Assembly (NCBI GenBank): GCA_023419535.1
Contig: JAEZXX010000072.1
Span: 1 to 64,000 of the forward strand
Length of the DNA: 64,000 nt
Source of the DNA: Pseudomonadota bacterium
Lineage (GTDB): Bacteria; Pseudomonadota; Alphaproteobacteria; Rhizobiales; Rhizobiaceae
Direction of reading: 5' to 3'
Shown here: positions 43,339-53,884 of the stretch, one piece after another
Layout of the letters: every line of letters begins with the position of its first letter
Position numbering within the stretch: the stretch's first letter is position 1
Made by a program: the position numbers and the translations under genes
The notes under the pieces: model-generated
What the model saw: the letters and a program-made list of their open reading frames with translations, nothing else
The model's database searches: none
What the model was told of the DNA's origin: nothing

Positions 43339-44634
43339 TCATTCCTCGCTCGGAACCGGCCAGAGGGCCGCGTGGGCCCGGGCGAACCGCGCCTGCTCGA
43401 AGGCCGGAGCGCCGCCCTCGCGCACGTTGCGGGCGAGCGCATCGGCCATCTCGCCCGCCCGGTGCGCCGCGTGCGGCACCCCGTCCCGGATCGCCGCCAG
43501 CGTCTTCGTCATGCGGATGGCGACCTCCGCCTCCTTGCCGCCCTCGCGGATCAACGGCGCGAAGGCGTCCTCCAGAAGGTCGTCGGCGCACAGGAGCGGC
43601 AGGTGCACCCGGGCCGCTCCGTCGTCGTCGCCGTCCGGATCGTCCCGGCGCGGCGCGGCGTCGTCCGGCAGGAGAAGCAGCACGCGCAGCATGGCGTTCA
43701 TCACCTCGATGGCCGTACCCGGGTCGTTGGTCGCGGGCGCCAGGGCCCGGCTTCCGATCTCGGACAGGGCGACGAGGCCGAGCCGCGGATCGTGATCGAA
43801 GCTGCGGTGCCGCTCGATCGAGAAGGCCCCGCGCAAGCGGCTCGCCTCGTCCTCGTCGAGCGGGCCTTCGACGAAGACCACGGCGCGGTTCGGATGGACG
43901 AGGGCGCCCGGGCGCACGGCGACGTGGATCGGAATGCCCTGCTTGCGGCTGATGCGCTTGAGCTCCTTCAGATCGACATGGCCGACATAGCCGGTCTCGC
44001 GCAGGAACACTGGCCGGGCGCCCGGCGGCACCGGGATCGCGGGCAGCGCGCCGCCGAGCGGATCGGCCGCGTAGGCCCGCATCCCGTCGCCCGCCGCGTC
44101 CTCCACCCGGTCGATCACGTCGGACATGCGCCCGAAGGTCATGAGATGGGCGATCCAGCGCAGGAGCGTGGCGACGACGATGACGAGAAGCAGGACCGTG
44201 CCGGCGAAGAGCACGATCCGCCCCTGCTCGCCGTAGATCTGCGTCTGCAGCCCGATGATGCCGACGACGGAGAAGACGAAGGCGCCGAGGAAGGTGGAGA
44301 GCGCGTTCTGGGACGTGGTGTCGCCGATGAGAAGCTGCGTCGCGCGCGGCGTGCCGAGCTGGGTCGCCGAGCCGTAGGCGGTGACCATGGCGGTGAGCGA
44401 GAAGGTCGTCACCGCGAGCATGGAGGAGGCGATGATTTCCAGGATGGTGCCGACCGCGTCCTGCCCGACGTCGATCGCGACGTCGAAGGCGACGTAGCGG
44501 CTGGCGAGGGCGGAGAGCCCGACAAGGAGGAGGGCGGCGAGGCTGATCAGCCCCATGCGGAACCAGATGCGCCGCCTCAGCCGGCTCCAGACGTAGGAGA
44601 GGCGCGTCCTTGGCAGCGAGGGCACGAGGGGCAT
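43339..44634 (-). CDS. DUF2254 membrane protein
   Basis: 431 residues from the ATG at 44634 (MPLVPSLPRTRLSYVWSRL). Four hydrophobic segments lie in the first 150 residues (LISLAALLLVGLSALASRYVAF, SSMLAVTTFSLTAMVTAYG, STFLGAFVFSVVGIIGLQT, LLLVIVVATLLRWIAHLM), then a long cytosolic part with GYVGHVDLKELKRI and RALAPATNDPGTAIEVMNAMLR typical of DUF2254. Function unknown. It diverges from the metallo-beta-lactamase-fold gene. Confidence 0.88.
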   Translation of the reverse strand: MPLVPSLPRTRLSYVWSRLRRRIWFRMGLISLAALLLVGLSALASRYVAFDVAIDVGQDAVGTILEIIASSMLAVTTFSLTAMVTAYGSATQLGTPRATQLLIGDTTSQNALSTFLGAFVFSVVGIIGLQTQIYGEQGRIVLFAGTVLLLVIVVATLLRWIAHLMTFGRMSDVIDRVEDAAGDGMRAYAADPLGGALPAIPVPPGARPVFLRETGYVGHVDLKELKRISRKQGIPIHVAVRPGALVHPNRAVVFVEGPLDEDEASRLRGAFSIERHRSFDHDPRLGLVALSEIGSRALAPATNDPGTAIEVMNAMLRVLLLLPDDAAPRRDDPDGDDDGAARVHLPLLCADDLLEDAFAPLIREGGKEAEVAIRMTKTLAAIRDGVPHAAHRAGEMADALARNVREGGAPAFEQARFARAHAALWPVPSEE

Positions 44635-44752
44635 GGGCGGCTCCGCCGGGGCCGCTTCGCCGTCCCGGCGCGCCCCTTCGCCGGCCGCCCCGCATATGGA
44701 CCGGCCGGAGGCCGCGCCAAGACGGACGAGGGGGTTTGCCTTAAGCCTGCGA

Positions 44753-45868
44753 ATGCTCCAAGACCTCGCCTTTCGAAGAGGCGAGGATCCCCCGTTGCGC
44801 AGACGCCAGTTCCTGAAGGCGCTCGGCCTCGCCGGCGCGGCGGCGACCCTGGGATTGGGCGCGAGGGAGGCCATGGCCGGCAACCGCTATTATTCGGGCC
44901 CCGTCAGCGATCATTTCGACGGGACGCGCTTCTTCAATCCCGGCGGAACCGCGCCGCGCGGCGGGCTGGACCTGTTGCGCTGGCAGTTCGGCGGCGGGCG
45001 CGCGCTGTGGCCGGAGGCGGTTGAGAACGCGGCGGGAACGGCGGCTCCGCCGGCGCGGGTGGAGGATCTGCGCGTCACCGCGGTCGGCCACGCCACGCTG
45101 CTCGTCCAGGCCGGCGGCCTGAATATCCTGACCGACCCGGTCTGGTCCGCCCGCGTCTCGCCCGTCTCCTTCGCCGGTCCGCGCCGCGTGCGCGCGCCCG
45201 GCATCGCCTTCGAGGCCCTGCCGGGGATCGATCTCGTCCTCCTCTCCCACAATCACTACGACCATCTCGACGCGGAGACGCTGGCGCGGCTTCACCGGGC
45301 GCACGACCCGCTGGTCGTCACCCCGCTCGGCAACGACAGGATCGTGACGCAGGCCGTTCCGGGAATGCGCGTCGCGGTCGGGGACTGGGGCGACCGGATC
45401 GAGGTGCCGGGCGCGGTCGTCCATGTCGAGCCGGCCCATCACTGGTCGGCGCGCGGGCTGCGCGACCGGCGCATGGCGCTGTGGGCCAGCTTCGTCGTCG
45501 AGACCGTGGCCGGGCGGCTCTATCACGTGGGCGACACGGGATTTCACGAGGGCGAGAACTATCGCGCCGCCGGGGGCAGGCACGGCGGCTTCCGCCTGGC
45601 GCTCCTGCCGATCGGGGCCTACGAGCCGCGCTGGTTCATGGAGGCGCAGCACCAGAACCCGGACGAGGCGGTGCGCGGCATGATCCTCGCTGGGGCCGCG
45701 TACACGGTCGGGCACCATTTCTCGACCTTCCAGCTGACGAACGAGGCGATCGACGCCCCCGTCCGCGATCTCGCGGCAGCGCTCGCCCGCCACGGCGTCG
45801 CGCCGGAGCGGTTCCGGGCGATGCTGCCGGGCGAGAGCTGGAACGTGCCGCCCGCCCCGACCGGCTGA
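44753..45868 (+). CDS. Tat-exported metallo-beta-lactamase-fold hydrolase (NAPE-PLD/UlaG-like)
   Basis: 371 residues from the ATG at 44753. A twin-arginine-type signal, RRRQFLKALGLAGAAATLG, lies at about residues 16-34. MBL core: VTAVGHATLLVQAGGLNILTDPVW, the metal motif LLSHNHYDHLD, EPAHHWSARG, LYHVGDTGFHEG and VGHHFSTFQLT. The arrangement matches the UlaG/NAPE-hydrolysing phospholipase D branch. Likely a periplasmic hydrolase of a lipid or cyclic phosphodiester; substrate not decidable. Confidence 0.9.
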   Translation: MLQDLAFRRGEDPPLRRRQFLKALGLAGAAATLGLGAREAMAGNRYYSGPVSDHFDGTRFFNPGGTAPRGGLDLLRWQFGGGRALWPEAVENAAGTAAPPARVEDLRVTAVGHATLLVQAGGLNILTDPVWSARVSPVSFAGPRRVRAPGIAFEALPGIDLVLLSHNHYDHLDAETLARLHRAHDPLVVTPLGNDRIVTQAVPGMRVAVGDWGDRIEVPGAVVHVEPAHHWSARGLRDRRMALWASFVVETVAGRLYHVGDTGFHEGENYRAAGGRHGGFRLALLPIGAYEPRWFMEAQHQNPDEAVRGMILAGAAYTVGHHFSTFQLTNEAIDAPVRDLAAALARHGVAPERFRAMLPGESWNVPPAPTG

Positions 45869-45890
45869 GCGCCCTGCGGCGCTCGTTGGC

Positions 45891-46460
45891 TCAGCCGGCG
45901 CCCAGAAGGATCCGCCCGTCGCGCGGCATGCGGACGATCCGGCCGCGCCCGGCGCGGTCGTGCGCGATAAGGACGAGGCCCCGCGCCGCGCCCATGAAAG
46001 CCTCGCGCTGCGTCTCGTCCAGGACGGGCAGCACCTTCATCAGGGCGGCCGGGTCGGCATGGCGGAAGACGACGGGCTCGACTTCCTCGCCGCTCTCGTC
46101 CGCGAAGGGTTTCGGCACCTCGATGCGGCCGAGGCGCCGCAGATGGACGAAGATCGCCTCGGCATGGTCGGCGGCCGGTCCCGCGCCCGGCCAGGACCAG
46201 AAAACCGCCATCGGCCGGTCGCCGAGAACCGCGAGCAGGGCGTCGATCGCGGGCCGATCGGCGAGGGCGACGAGATGCGGCCCGGCCCGCTCCATCGCGC
46301 CGGTGTAGAGGGGGCGGGAAGCCAGCCCCACCTGTGCGAGCGAGTCCGGAAGATCGTCGTGCACCGCGCCGTCGGCGACGGCGAAGAGATGCGGCGGCGT
46401 GCGCGCGAGGAGATCGGCGAGGTCCGCCGCGGTGTCGTCGGGACGCCGGGTTTCGCTCAT
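45891..46460 (-). CDS. DUF4123 protein, putative T6SS effector adaptor
   Basis: 189 residues from the ATG at 46460 (MSETRRPDDTAADLADLL). DUF4123 pattern: HLFAVADGAVHDDLP, SRPLYTGAMERAGPHLVALAD, FWSWPGAGPAADHAEAIFVHLRRLGRIEVP (read in parts) and VVFRHADPAALMKVLPVLDETQREAFMG. DUF4123 proteins are chaperones that load cargo effectors onto VgrG or PAAR of the type VI secretion system. Here it is the last gene of a leftward cluster with a lipase-like effector and four ankyrin proteins. It is short (no C-terminal extension) compared with the second copy at 53000. Confidence 0.82.
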   Translation of the reverse strand: MSETRRPDDTAADLADLLARTPPHLFAVADGAVHDDLPDSLAQVGLASRPLYTGAMERAGPHLVALADRPAIDALLAVLGDRPMAVFWSWPGAGPAADHAEAIFVHLRRLGRIEVPKPFADESGEEVEPVVFRHADPAALMKVLPVLDETQREAFMGAARGLVLIAHDRAGRGRIVRMPRDGRILLGAG

Positions 46461-46471
46461 GCCAAGCCGGC

Positions 46472-46915
46472 TCAATAGAGGCCCTCCCGCCGAAGAATCT
46501 CGCGGACGGCTTCGAGGTCTTGGTAGAGCGCCGTGCCGGGGCGCACGCGAGAGCGCTTGGCCTGCGCGGAGAGCGTCGTACCACGCCGGTCCTGCGCTGT
46601 CGGATCGGCGCCGTTCTCCAAAAGGATTCGGACGATGTTCCACTGGCTCCCGGACGCTGCGATAATCGCCGCCGTTCCCCGGTTGAACAAGGGCACCTCG
46701 AGGTCCGCCCCAGCCCTCGCCAGACGCTCGACCTCGCGGGCATCGTCCCGGTCGATCGCATGCTCGATCGCCGTCTTTTCGCGTGTTACCGTCGTTGCCA
46801 TCGCCTTCTCGATCTGACTCGAGAACGGTCCCTCCGATCGGCGTTCGACGCCCGAGGCGGCGACGCCGAGCGTTCCGATCAGAAGGACCGCGAGGGAAAG
46901 CGTCGATCCGGTCAT
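46472..46915 (-). CDS. Exported ankyrin-type protein 1 (putative immunity protein)
   Basis: 147 residues from the ATG at 46915. Signal peptide MTGSTLSLAVLLIGTLGVAASG, then about two ankyrin-type repeats (IEHAIDRDDAREVERLARAGADLEVP and AAIIAASGSQWNIVRILLENGADPT, read in parts) and the shared C-terminus DLEAVREILRREGLY. It is nearly identical to protein 3 (47402). Periplasmic location fits neutralisation of a periplasm-delivered lipase. Seven bases downstream of protein 2 and 11 upstream of the DUF4123 gene. Confidence 0.78.
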   Translation of the reverse strand: MTGSTLSLAVLLIGTLGVAASGVERRSEGPFSSQIEKAMATTVTREKTAIEHAIDRDDAREVERLARAGADLEVPLFNRGTAAIIAASGSQWNIVRILLENGADPTAQDRRGTTLSAQAKRSRVRPGTALYQDLEAVREILRREGLY

Positions 46916-46922
46916 GGCGCGC

Positions 46923-47405
46923 TCAGTAAAGACCCCGCTCGCGCAGGATGGCGCGCACGGCTTCGAGGTCACGGTACTCGGGCGCTTCGGGGTGAAGGGT
47001 CGATGTCCGCGCGATCAGCACCACCGTGTCGCCGAAAACGTCCGAAGCGAGCGGATCAGCGCCCTCCTGCAGAAGGTATAGAGTGATATCCCAGCACATC
47101 GCACGCGCGGCCATGAGCGCAGGCGTCTCGTCGTTAAAAAGGCGTACGTTCTTATCGGTTCCCGTACTGACAAGACGCCGGACGTCCGGCACGCGGCAAT
47201 TCAAGATTGCTTTTTCCATCGCCGATCCGGCTTCGACGAGCTGGCGCACGTGTCGAACGTCTCGCAAATCGATCGCCTGCTCCATCGAATGCATCGGTGA
47301 CAGTTCAGTGCCTCGCACCGATGCGGCAGCGAACCCGACAAGCGACAACGCCGAAAGAAGGACAACAAGGAACCGGGCCCGCCTCGAATGGTGAGCCCGT
47401 CTCAA
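46923..47405 (-). CDS. Exported ankyrin-type protein 2 (putative immunity protein)
   Basis: 160 residues from a TTG at 47405 that overlaps the stop of protein 3 (TTGA). This start gives a classic signal peptide: basic RRAHHSRRAR then FLVVLLSALSLVGFAAAS. Ankyrin-type repeats include MEQAIDLRDVRHVRQLVEAG, NCRVPDVRRLVSTG and ALMAARAMCWDITLYLLQEGADP; the C-terminus is DLEAVRAILRERGLY. Most similar to protein 4. No ATG is available before the signal sequence. Confidence 0.7.
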   Translation of the reverse strand: MRRAHHSRRARFLVVLLSALSLVGFAAASVRGTELSPMHSMEQAIDLRDVRHVRQLVEAGSAMEKAILNCRVPDVRRLVSTGTDKNVRLFNDETPALMAARAMCWDITLYLLQEGADPLASDVFGDTVVLIARTSTLHPEAPEYRDLEAVRAILRERGLY

Positions 47406-47845
47406 TACAGTCCTCGCTCGCGCAGGATGGCGCGGACGGCTTCGAGGTCTTGGTAGAGCGCCGTGCCGGGGCGCACGCGGGAGCGCTTGGCCTGCGCGGC
47501 GAGCGTCGTACCTCGCCGGTCCTGCGCGGCCGGATTGGCGCCGTGCTCGAGAAGGATAAGGACAGTTCCCCATTGCCCTCGGGAGGCAGCAAGTATCGTC
47601 GCCGTTCCACGATTGAAGAGCGGCGCCTCCAGATCGGCGCCGGCCCTCGCCAGCCGTTCGACCTCGCGCGCATCGTCGCGGTCGATCGCATGCTCGATCG
47701 CCGTCTTCTCCCGCGTCACCATCGTCGCCATCGTATTCTCGATCTGGCTGGAGAGCGGTCCCTCCGATCGGCGTTCGACGCCCGAGGCGGCGACGCCGAG
47801 CGTTCCGATCAGAAGGACCGCGAGGCAAAGCGTGGTTCTGGTCAT
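47402..47845 (-). CDS. Exported ankyrin-type protein 3 (putative immunity protein)
   Basis: 147 residues, ATG at 47845. Signal peptide MTRTTLCLAVLLIGTLGVAASG; two ankyrin-type repeats; C-terminus DLEAVRAILRERGLY. It differs from protein 1 at only a few tens of positions, so one is a recent copy of the other. Differences cluster in the second repeat (ILAASRGQWGTVLILLEHGANPA versus IIAASGSQWNIVRILLENGADPT, read in parts), as expected for immunity paralogues under diversification. Confidence 0.78.
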   Translation of the reverse strand: MTRTTLCLAVLLIGTLGVAASGVERRSEGPLSSQIENTMATMVTREKTAIEHAIDRDDAREVERLARAGADLEAPLFNRGTATILAASRGQWGTVLILLEHGANPAAQDRRGTTLAAQAKRSRVRPGTALYQDLEAVRAILRERGLY

Positions 47846-47852
47846 GGCGCCT

Positions 47853-48266
47853 TCAGTAAAGCCCTCGCTCGCGCAGGATGGCGCGGACGGCTTCGAGGTC
47901 GCGATACTCGCGCGTGCTGGAAAGCAAATTCGCCGTGCGAGCCAGCCGCGCGATGGTCAACCCCTGTCTGTTTGCCGCCGCCGGGTCGGCGCCTTGGCGG
48001 AGAAGATAAAGAACAATGTCCCACGCATCTGCGGTTCCGGCGACGATGACCGGCGTCGCGCGATTGAAGAGCCTTTCCTCTAGGTCCGATCCGGCTTCGA
48101 CGAGTCGGCGCACCTGTCGAACGTCTCGCGACTCGATCGCCTGCTCCATTGCCGGTGCCTCGCTTCTATCCGACGCCATGACCTCGTCCCCGGCAGCACC
48201 TAGATTGAGAGATATGGCAAGCGCCAGGACCGTACTCCATCCGCGCTTCTTCACGGGCTGATGCAT
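47853..48266 (-). CDS. Exported ankyrin-type protein 4 (putative immunity protein)
   Basis: 137 residues, ATG at 48266, overlapping the end of the lipase-like gene by 16 bases. Signal-like N-terminus VKKRGWSTVLALAISLNLGAAG; repeats MEQAIESRDVRQVRRLVEAG and TPVIVAGTADAWDIVLYLLRQGADP (read in parts); C-terminus DLEAVRAILRERGLY. Direct coupling to the effector gene makes it the best candidate for the cognate immunity protein. Confidence 0.76.
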   Translation of the reverse strand: MHQPVKKRGWSTVLALAISLNLGAAGDEVMASDRSEAPAMEQAIESRDVRQVRRLVEAGSDLEERLFNRATPVIVAGTADAWDIVLYLLRQGADPAAANRQGLTIARLARTANLLSSTREYRDLEAVRAILRERGLY

Positions 48267-49210
48267 CCCTTCTCATCTTCAAGCGAGGCAATTGCATCCC
48301 GCTGCTGTTCCAAAGACGCTCTTACTTCATCTATTCCGTGCAACCTTAATGTTCTGTCGATTGTCACTTCTCTCAATCGGCTCGACAAATTTGTTCCTTC
48401 CGGGTTCCTACGAACAGGATCGAGAATGAATGGCTTCCCGCTTGCATCAGGTATGATCGGCTTGAGAGCCCCTTGGAGACCTTGCAGGATTTCACCCCGA
48501 ACATACCAGTGTCTTGTGTCATTGGTCGAAAGGCGATTCGGCATGTTGGAAGAGTGTAGGCCTGCGGCGTTGAATGTTGTTGATGGCGCTTTCGCCGCCG
48601 ACGCGCCTGCGTTCGCTAGACCTCCAGCCAATGAATGCCCCGTGAAATGGATTGGCCCGTCATAGTTAGAACGAATGACTCTTCCTATTCGGTTTGCTCT
48701 TGAATAGTACGCTGTAGGTAGTCCAAAACTTTGCGCTGCGTTATACATGTGTTCGTAGTGCTCGACCGTCCCCCGAAAGGCGACAAGATACCCCCCGTCG
48801 CGATGCCGGAAGACGTCGGCGCGGAAATCTGGGTGGCTCCGCATAGTGAGAAGACTTTCTCCCGTGTCCGGATCGAGAAGTCCGAGACCAACGAGTTCGT
48901 TATTATCGACTTGCTCGTAGACGTGCGGAAGGCCGCGGCCGTTTTGGTCGGAGTACATCGCTTCCGAAACCTGCGCCTTTTCCATCGCATCCTCGACAGC
49001 TTGCTTCTCGCGAGCGAGGCCAGCGCAATCGAGTTCTTCGATTCCGTCAGCACATTCGCCGACGCAACTGCGGGCCGCACTTTCGGAAGGTGAGTCCAAC
49101 CATTCCTCGTACCAATCGATGGCACGGTTCGCTCGCTCCTCCAGCCGCTGCCGCAACGAAGGCGAACGATCGGGGCTGCGGAGAGAGGGCGAGCGCGGCG
49201 TGTCGCTCAT
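48251..49210 (-). CDS. Lipase-like protein, putative T6SS phospholipase effector
   Basis: 319 residues from the ATG at 49210, which overlaps the helper stop (ATGA). The N-terminal 80 residues are charged and helical; the rest is a class 3 lipase-like alpha/beta hydrolase: VFRHRDGGYLVAFRGTVEHYEHM, then the nucleophile elbow IHFTGHSLAGGLANAGASA, and a possible acid/His further on (DTRHWYV, LRLHGIDEV). The elbow reads GHSLA-GG, with Ala where GxSxG has its second Gly. Two Cys occur near residue 50. Codon use over its C-terminal half (48251-48750) is AT-richer than the neighbours, suggesting transfer. Confidence 0.72.
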   Translation of the reverse strand: MSDTPRSPSLRSPDRSPSLRQRLEERANRAIDWYEEWLDSPSESAARSCVGECADGIEELDCAGLAREKQAVEDAMEKAQVSEAMYSDQNGRGLPHVYEQVDNNELVGLGLLDPDTGESLLTMRSHPDFRADVFRHRDGGYLVAFRGTVEHYEHMYNAAQSFGLPTAYYSRANRIGRVIRSNYDGPIHFTGHSLAGGLANAGASAAKAPSTTFNAAGLHSSNMPNRLSTNDTRHWYVRGEILQGLQGALKPIIPDASGKPFILDPVRRNPEGTNLSSRLREVTIDRTLRLHGIDEVRASLEQQRDAIASLEDEKGCISP

Positions 49211-49575
49211 TCGCCCATCTCCTCGATCTGTCGATCGACACGCGCCTCCGCCAGCCAGTGACGCCGCTCGTCGTATGGAATTCCGGGATTGGCCAGGATC
49301 TCGTAGAGATCGGGCATGTTCTGCGGGAAGTCCGGCTCCAGCCAGAGCGTCGCCAGGACGTAGAGCATGACGTCGCGTTGCGTCTCGAGCCCGGACCGAA
49401 GCGCCTGGCGGGTCGCGACGTCCACACTCCGATGCAGATCGTCGTCGCTCAAGTGAGCGACGTCGTCCGGAACGATGCGCCGCGCACCCTCCGTCAGATG
49501 GGCGACGAAATCCTGCAGCTCGCGCTCGTCGATCCGCGCGATCTGCGCGATCTGCGCGGCACTCAGTCTCAGCAT
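49207..49575 (-). CDS. Small helical helper protein of the lipase module
   Basis: 122 residues from the ATG at 49575. Begins MLRLSAAQIAQIARIDEREL and contains LETQRDVMLYVLATLWLEPDFPQNMPDLYEILANPGIPYDERRHWL (read in parts). From memory this layout (short N-terminal amphipathic helix, xxRDVxxYxxLxxxxGPDF, ILxDP) recurs in small proteins encoded next to T6SS effectors and DUF4123 adaptors; no activity is known. First gene of the cluster and coupled to the lipase-like gene. Confidence 0.62.
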   Translation of the reverse strand: MLRLSAAQIAQIARIDERELQDFVAHLTEGARRIVPDDVAHLSDDDLHRSVDVATRQALRSGLETQRDVMLYVLATLWLEPDFPQNMPDLYEILANPGIPYDERRHWLAEARVDRQIEEMGE

Positions 49576-49619
49576 CCGGCATCCTTCGTCCAGGCGCGTT
49601 ACGCTAGGAGATAGGAATG

Positions 49620-49656
49620 AAGCCCGGATGACAACCGGCGGCTGTCCTCCGGGCTT
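49620..49656 (-). terminator. Hairpin downstream of acs
   Basis: AAGCCCGGA (49620-49628) pairs with TCCGGGCTT (49648-49656), continued inside by GACA/TGTC. It is 20 bases after the acs stop on the minus strand and separates acs from the lipase module. No T-run follows. Confidence 0.5.
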
Positions 49657-49676
49657 CCCGCCGGGTCGCCCGAACC

Positions 49677-51632
<1,956 letters not shown>

Positions 51633-51690
51633 CGTTCCTCCCGATCAAAGCGTATGTCGCATCCGTTCTAGCGCCTGCGCCCGCCCGCTC

Positions 51691-52752
51691 TCAAGCCTTG
51701 TCGGGGCGCTCCTCCGCCGGCCCGCCGAGCACGTCTTCGACATAGAGCATCGTCACCATGGTCTTGATGACCGCCACGATCGGCACCGCGAGGATGAAGC
51801 CGGCGAGCCCGAAGAGCAGGCCGAAGATGAGCTGGACCGTGAGCGTCAGCGCCGGCGGCAGCGACGAGGCCCATTTCTGCGCGATCGGCGTCGTGACGTT
51901 GCTCTCGACGCCTTGAATCAGGACGTAGACGCCGAGCCCGAGGAGCGCGGTGGTCGCATCGACCGAGAGGCCGGTCAGGACGATCGGCACGCCCGCCGCG
52001 ATGGCGCCGAGCGTCGGCACGAAGGCGAGCAGTCCCGCCTGCAGCGCGAGCAGGAAGGCGAAGGGCATGTCGATCAGCCAGAGGCCGATCCAGGAGACGG
52101 TGAAGACCGTCGCCATGGAGATCGCCTGGCCGAGGAGCCACATCCGCAGCGACTGCGCGCCGGCGTCCATCGCCTCGCCGAGGCGCCGGCGCTTGGGTCT
52201 GGGCACGAGGCTGACCGTGCCGCGCCGGTAGATCTCAGGGCTCCAGGCGAGGAAGGCGGCGAGGAACAGGATGATGAAGAAATTGCCGATGCCGCCGGCG
52301 ACCGAGAAGAGCGCGGTCGTGGCGCCTGAGACGACGCCGCCGGCGTCGGGCAGCATGTCGCGCAGCTGGCCTGGGTCGATCTCCTCGGCGGTGACCGGCA
52401 GCCCCTGCGCTTCGGCCCATTCCAGAACGCCCGTCGCCTGCCCGCTGACCGCGTTCAGGAGATCGCGCGCCTGATCCGCGAGCGTCGCGCCGCCCCACCA
52501 GACGAGCCCGGCGAGGCCCGCGAGCGTTGCGAGGAAGACGAGGGCGAGCGCCAGCGAACGGCGCAGGCCGAGCAGCATCACGGCCCGGGCCGCGCCGTCG
52601 AAGATCGCGGCGAGCACCATGGCGGCGAAGAGCATGAAGAAGGCGGTGGCGGCGAAGTAGAAGACGGCGAGCGCGATCAGCATCGCCAGCACGATCCCCG
52701 TCGCGATGACGGTGCGCCGGGCGAACACGGCCTCGGAGGAGGATGGGGTCAA
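51691..52752 (-). CDS. AI-2E family transporter (PerM-like permease)
   Basis: 353 residues. Eight hydrophobic segments in the pattern of the AI-2E/UPF0118 family: three near the N-terminus, a soluble loop (about 100-160), then FFIILFLAAFLAW, a cluster around LLALQAGLLAFVPTLGAIAAGVPIVL and GVYVLIQGVESNVTTPIAQKW, PALTLTVQLIFGLLFG. Known members export autoinducer-2 or act as Na+/H+ antiporters; which applies is unclear. Same strand as acs, 58 bases upstream of it. Confidence 0.9.
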   Translation of the reverse strand: MTPSSSEAVFARRTVIATGIVLAMLIALAVFYFAATAFFMLFAAMVLAAIFDGAARAVMLLGLRRSLALALVFLATLAGLAGLVWWGGATLADQARDLLNAVSGQATGVLEWAEAQGLPVTAEEIDPGQLRDMLPDAGGVVSGATTALFSVAGGIGNFFIILFLAAFLAWSPEIYRRGTVSLVPRPKRRRLGEAMDAGAQSLRMWLLGQAISMATVFTVSWIGLWLIDMPFAFLLALQAGLLAFVPTLGAIAAGVPIVLTGLSVDATTALLGLGVYVLIQGVESNVTTPIAQKWASSLPPALTLTVQLIFGLLFGLAGFILAVPIVAVIKTMVTMLYVEDVLGGPAEERPDKA

Positions 52753-52999
52753 GAGCGGCGCTCCTCGGGCCTTCGCGGGGGTCGGGTGCCGTCAGATAGG
52801 GCGCGGAGGGCGCGGGAAAATGCAAGTCATATTCGGTCAGTATGCAGCGGCGAGTAGCGACAAGAAGGCCGACGGGTCACGCGGCGAGTTGTATGCTTCT
52901 TCAAAGGCCAAAGGTGCCTAGTCCACTTTTTGGATCGGTCGCTTGCACCTCCGCCTAACGCAGCATAGTCTCCCTCAGTCGCAGTCCCTAACGAAATTC

Positions 53000-53884
53000 A
53001 TGACTTCCTATGAACCGACCGCGGAGATATTCCAAGTGAGTTTGCCCGAGCGGATGTTTGCGGTCCTCGATGGCGCACTCTTTGAAGACCTTCGGTCCGA
53101 GGCGGCGGATTTTGGTTTTGAGGCGAGACCACTTTATACGAATCCGGACACGACCGGTGTCGGACCGCATCTCATCGCTGTGAACGACTCTCAGGCCCTT
53201 GAAACTCTGTACGGATTGGTTGAGGACAAGCCGACTGGAATCCTGTGGTACTGGCCGGGCAGCGGCGACAGCCTTTGGAGACATTTGCGTAGGAACGCTA
53301 TGATGGAGATTCCATCAGTTGCCGGCGATACCTACGAAGCCGTCATTTTTCGTTATGCCGACTCTAACGTCATGACGTGGATAATGAATTTATTAGACGA
53401 AGAGCAGTATTCTCGTCTTCTTGGTGATGCTTCTTGTATAGTTGTCCGCGCTGCGGGTTCGTCGAAGACGCAAGTTTTTAGGGCGGGGATTAAACTCAAA
53501 CCGAAACCATCCCAGTTTCGCTTCATTCGCCTTTCGATGGAACAGATGGACCAGCTCTCACGCGAATGCCTGGAGCGTTCCCGCTTGCGCGTCATGAGTG
53601 CAATCAGACGTGGTGCCCCGGACGAGACAAAAGATCTTTCGGATGTAAAATTGAGGGAGATTGTGATAGCGTCCGAGCATCAAGGCTATGAGATCGGTAT
53701 CCGATCTGAGAGGGCTCATGCGCGATGGGCGTATCTCAACCTTTTGACCCGGGGGCGTCTTATAAAGCAGCCGGGCGTCCTTGAGTACATGCAGGACAGC
53801 CGAATGCGCCCCGACCGCAAGGTCGACCTGATGCTGAGATCGATCAGCATGTGGGCGAACAAGAATGCATCGGGCACCTCATGA
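53000..53884 (+). CDS. DUF4123 protein with C-terminal extension, putative T6SS effector adaptor
   Basis: 294 residues from the ATG at 53000 (MTSYEPTAEIF); a TTG at 52943 is possible. The N-terminal 150 residues are DUF4123: RMFAVLDGALFEDLR, ARPLYTNPDTTGVGPHLIAV, GILWYWPGSGDSLWRHLRRN, AVIFRYADSNVMTWIMNLL. The remaining 140 residues are charged and helical and may contact the cargo. Its stop overlaps the EndoU toxin start (ATGA). The DNA is clearly AT-richer than the surrounding chromosome, indicating recent acquisition. Confidence 0.82.
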   Translation: MTSYEPTAEIFQVSLPERMFAVLDGALFEDLRSEAADFGFEARPLYTNPDTTGVGPHLIAVNDSQALETLYGLVEDKPTGILWYWPGSGDSLWRHLRRNAMMEIPSVAGDTYEAVIFRYADSNVMTWIMNLLDEEQYSRLLGDASCIVVRAAGSSKTQVFRAGIKLKPKPSQFRFIRLSMEQMDQLSRECLERSRLRVMSAIRRGAPDETKDLSDVKLREIVIASEHQGYEIGIRSERAHARWAYLNLLTRGRLIKQPGVLEYMQDSRMRPDRKVDLMLRSISMWANKNASGTS

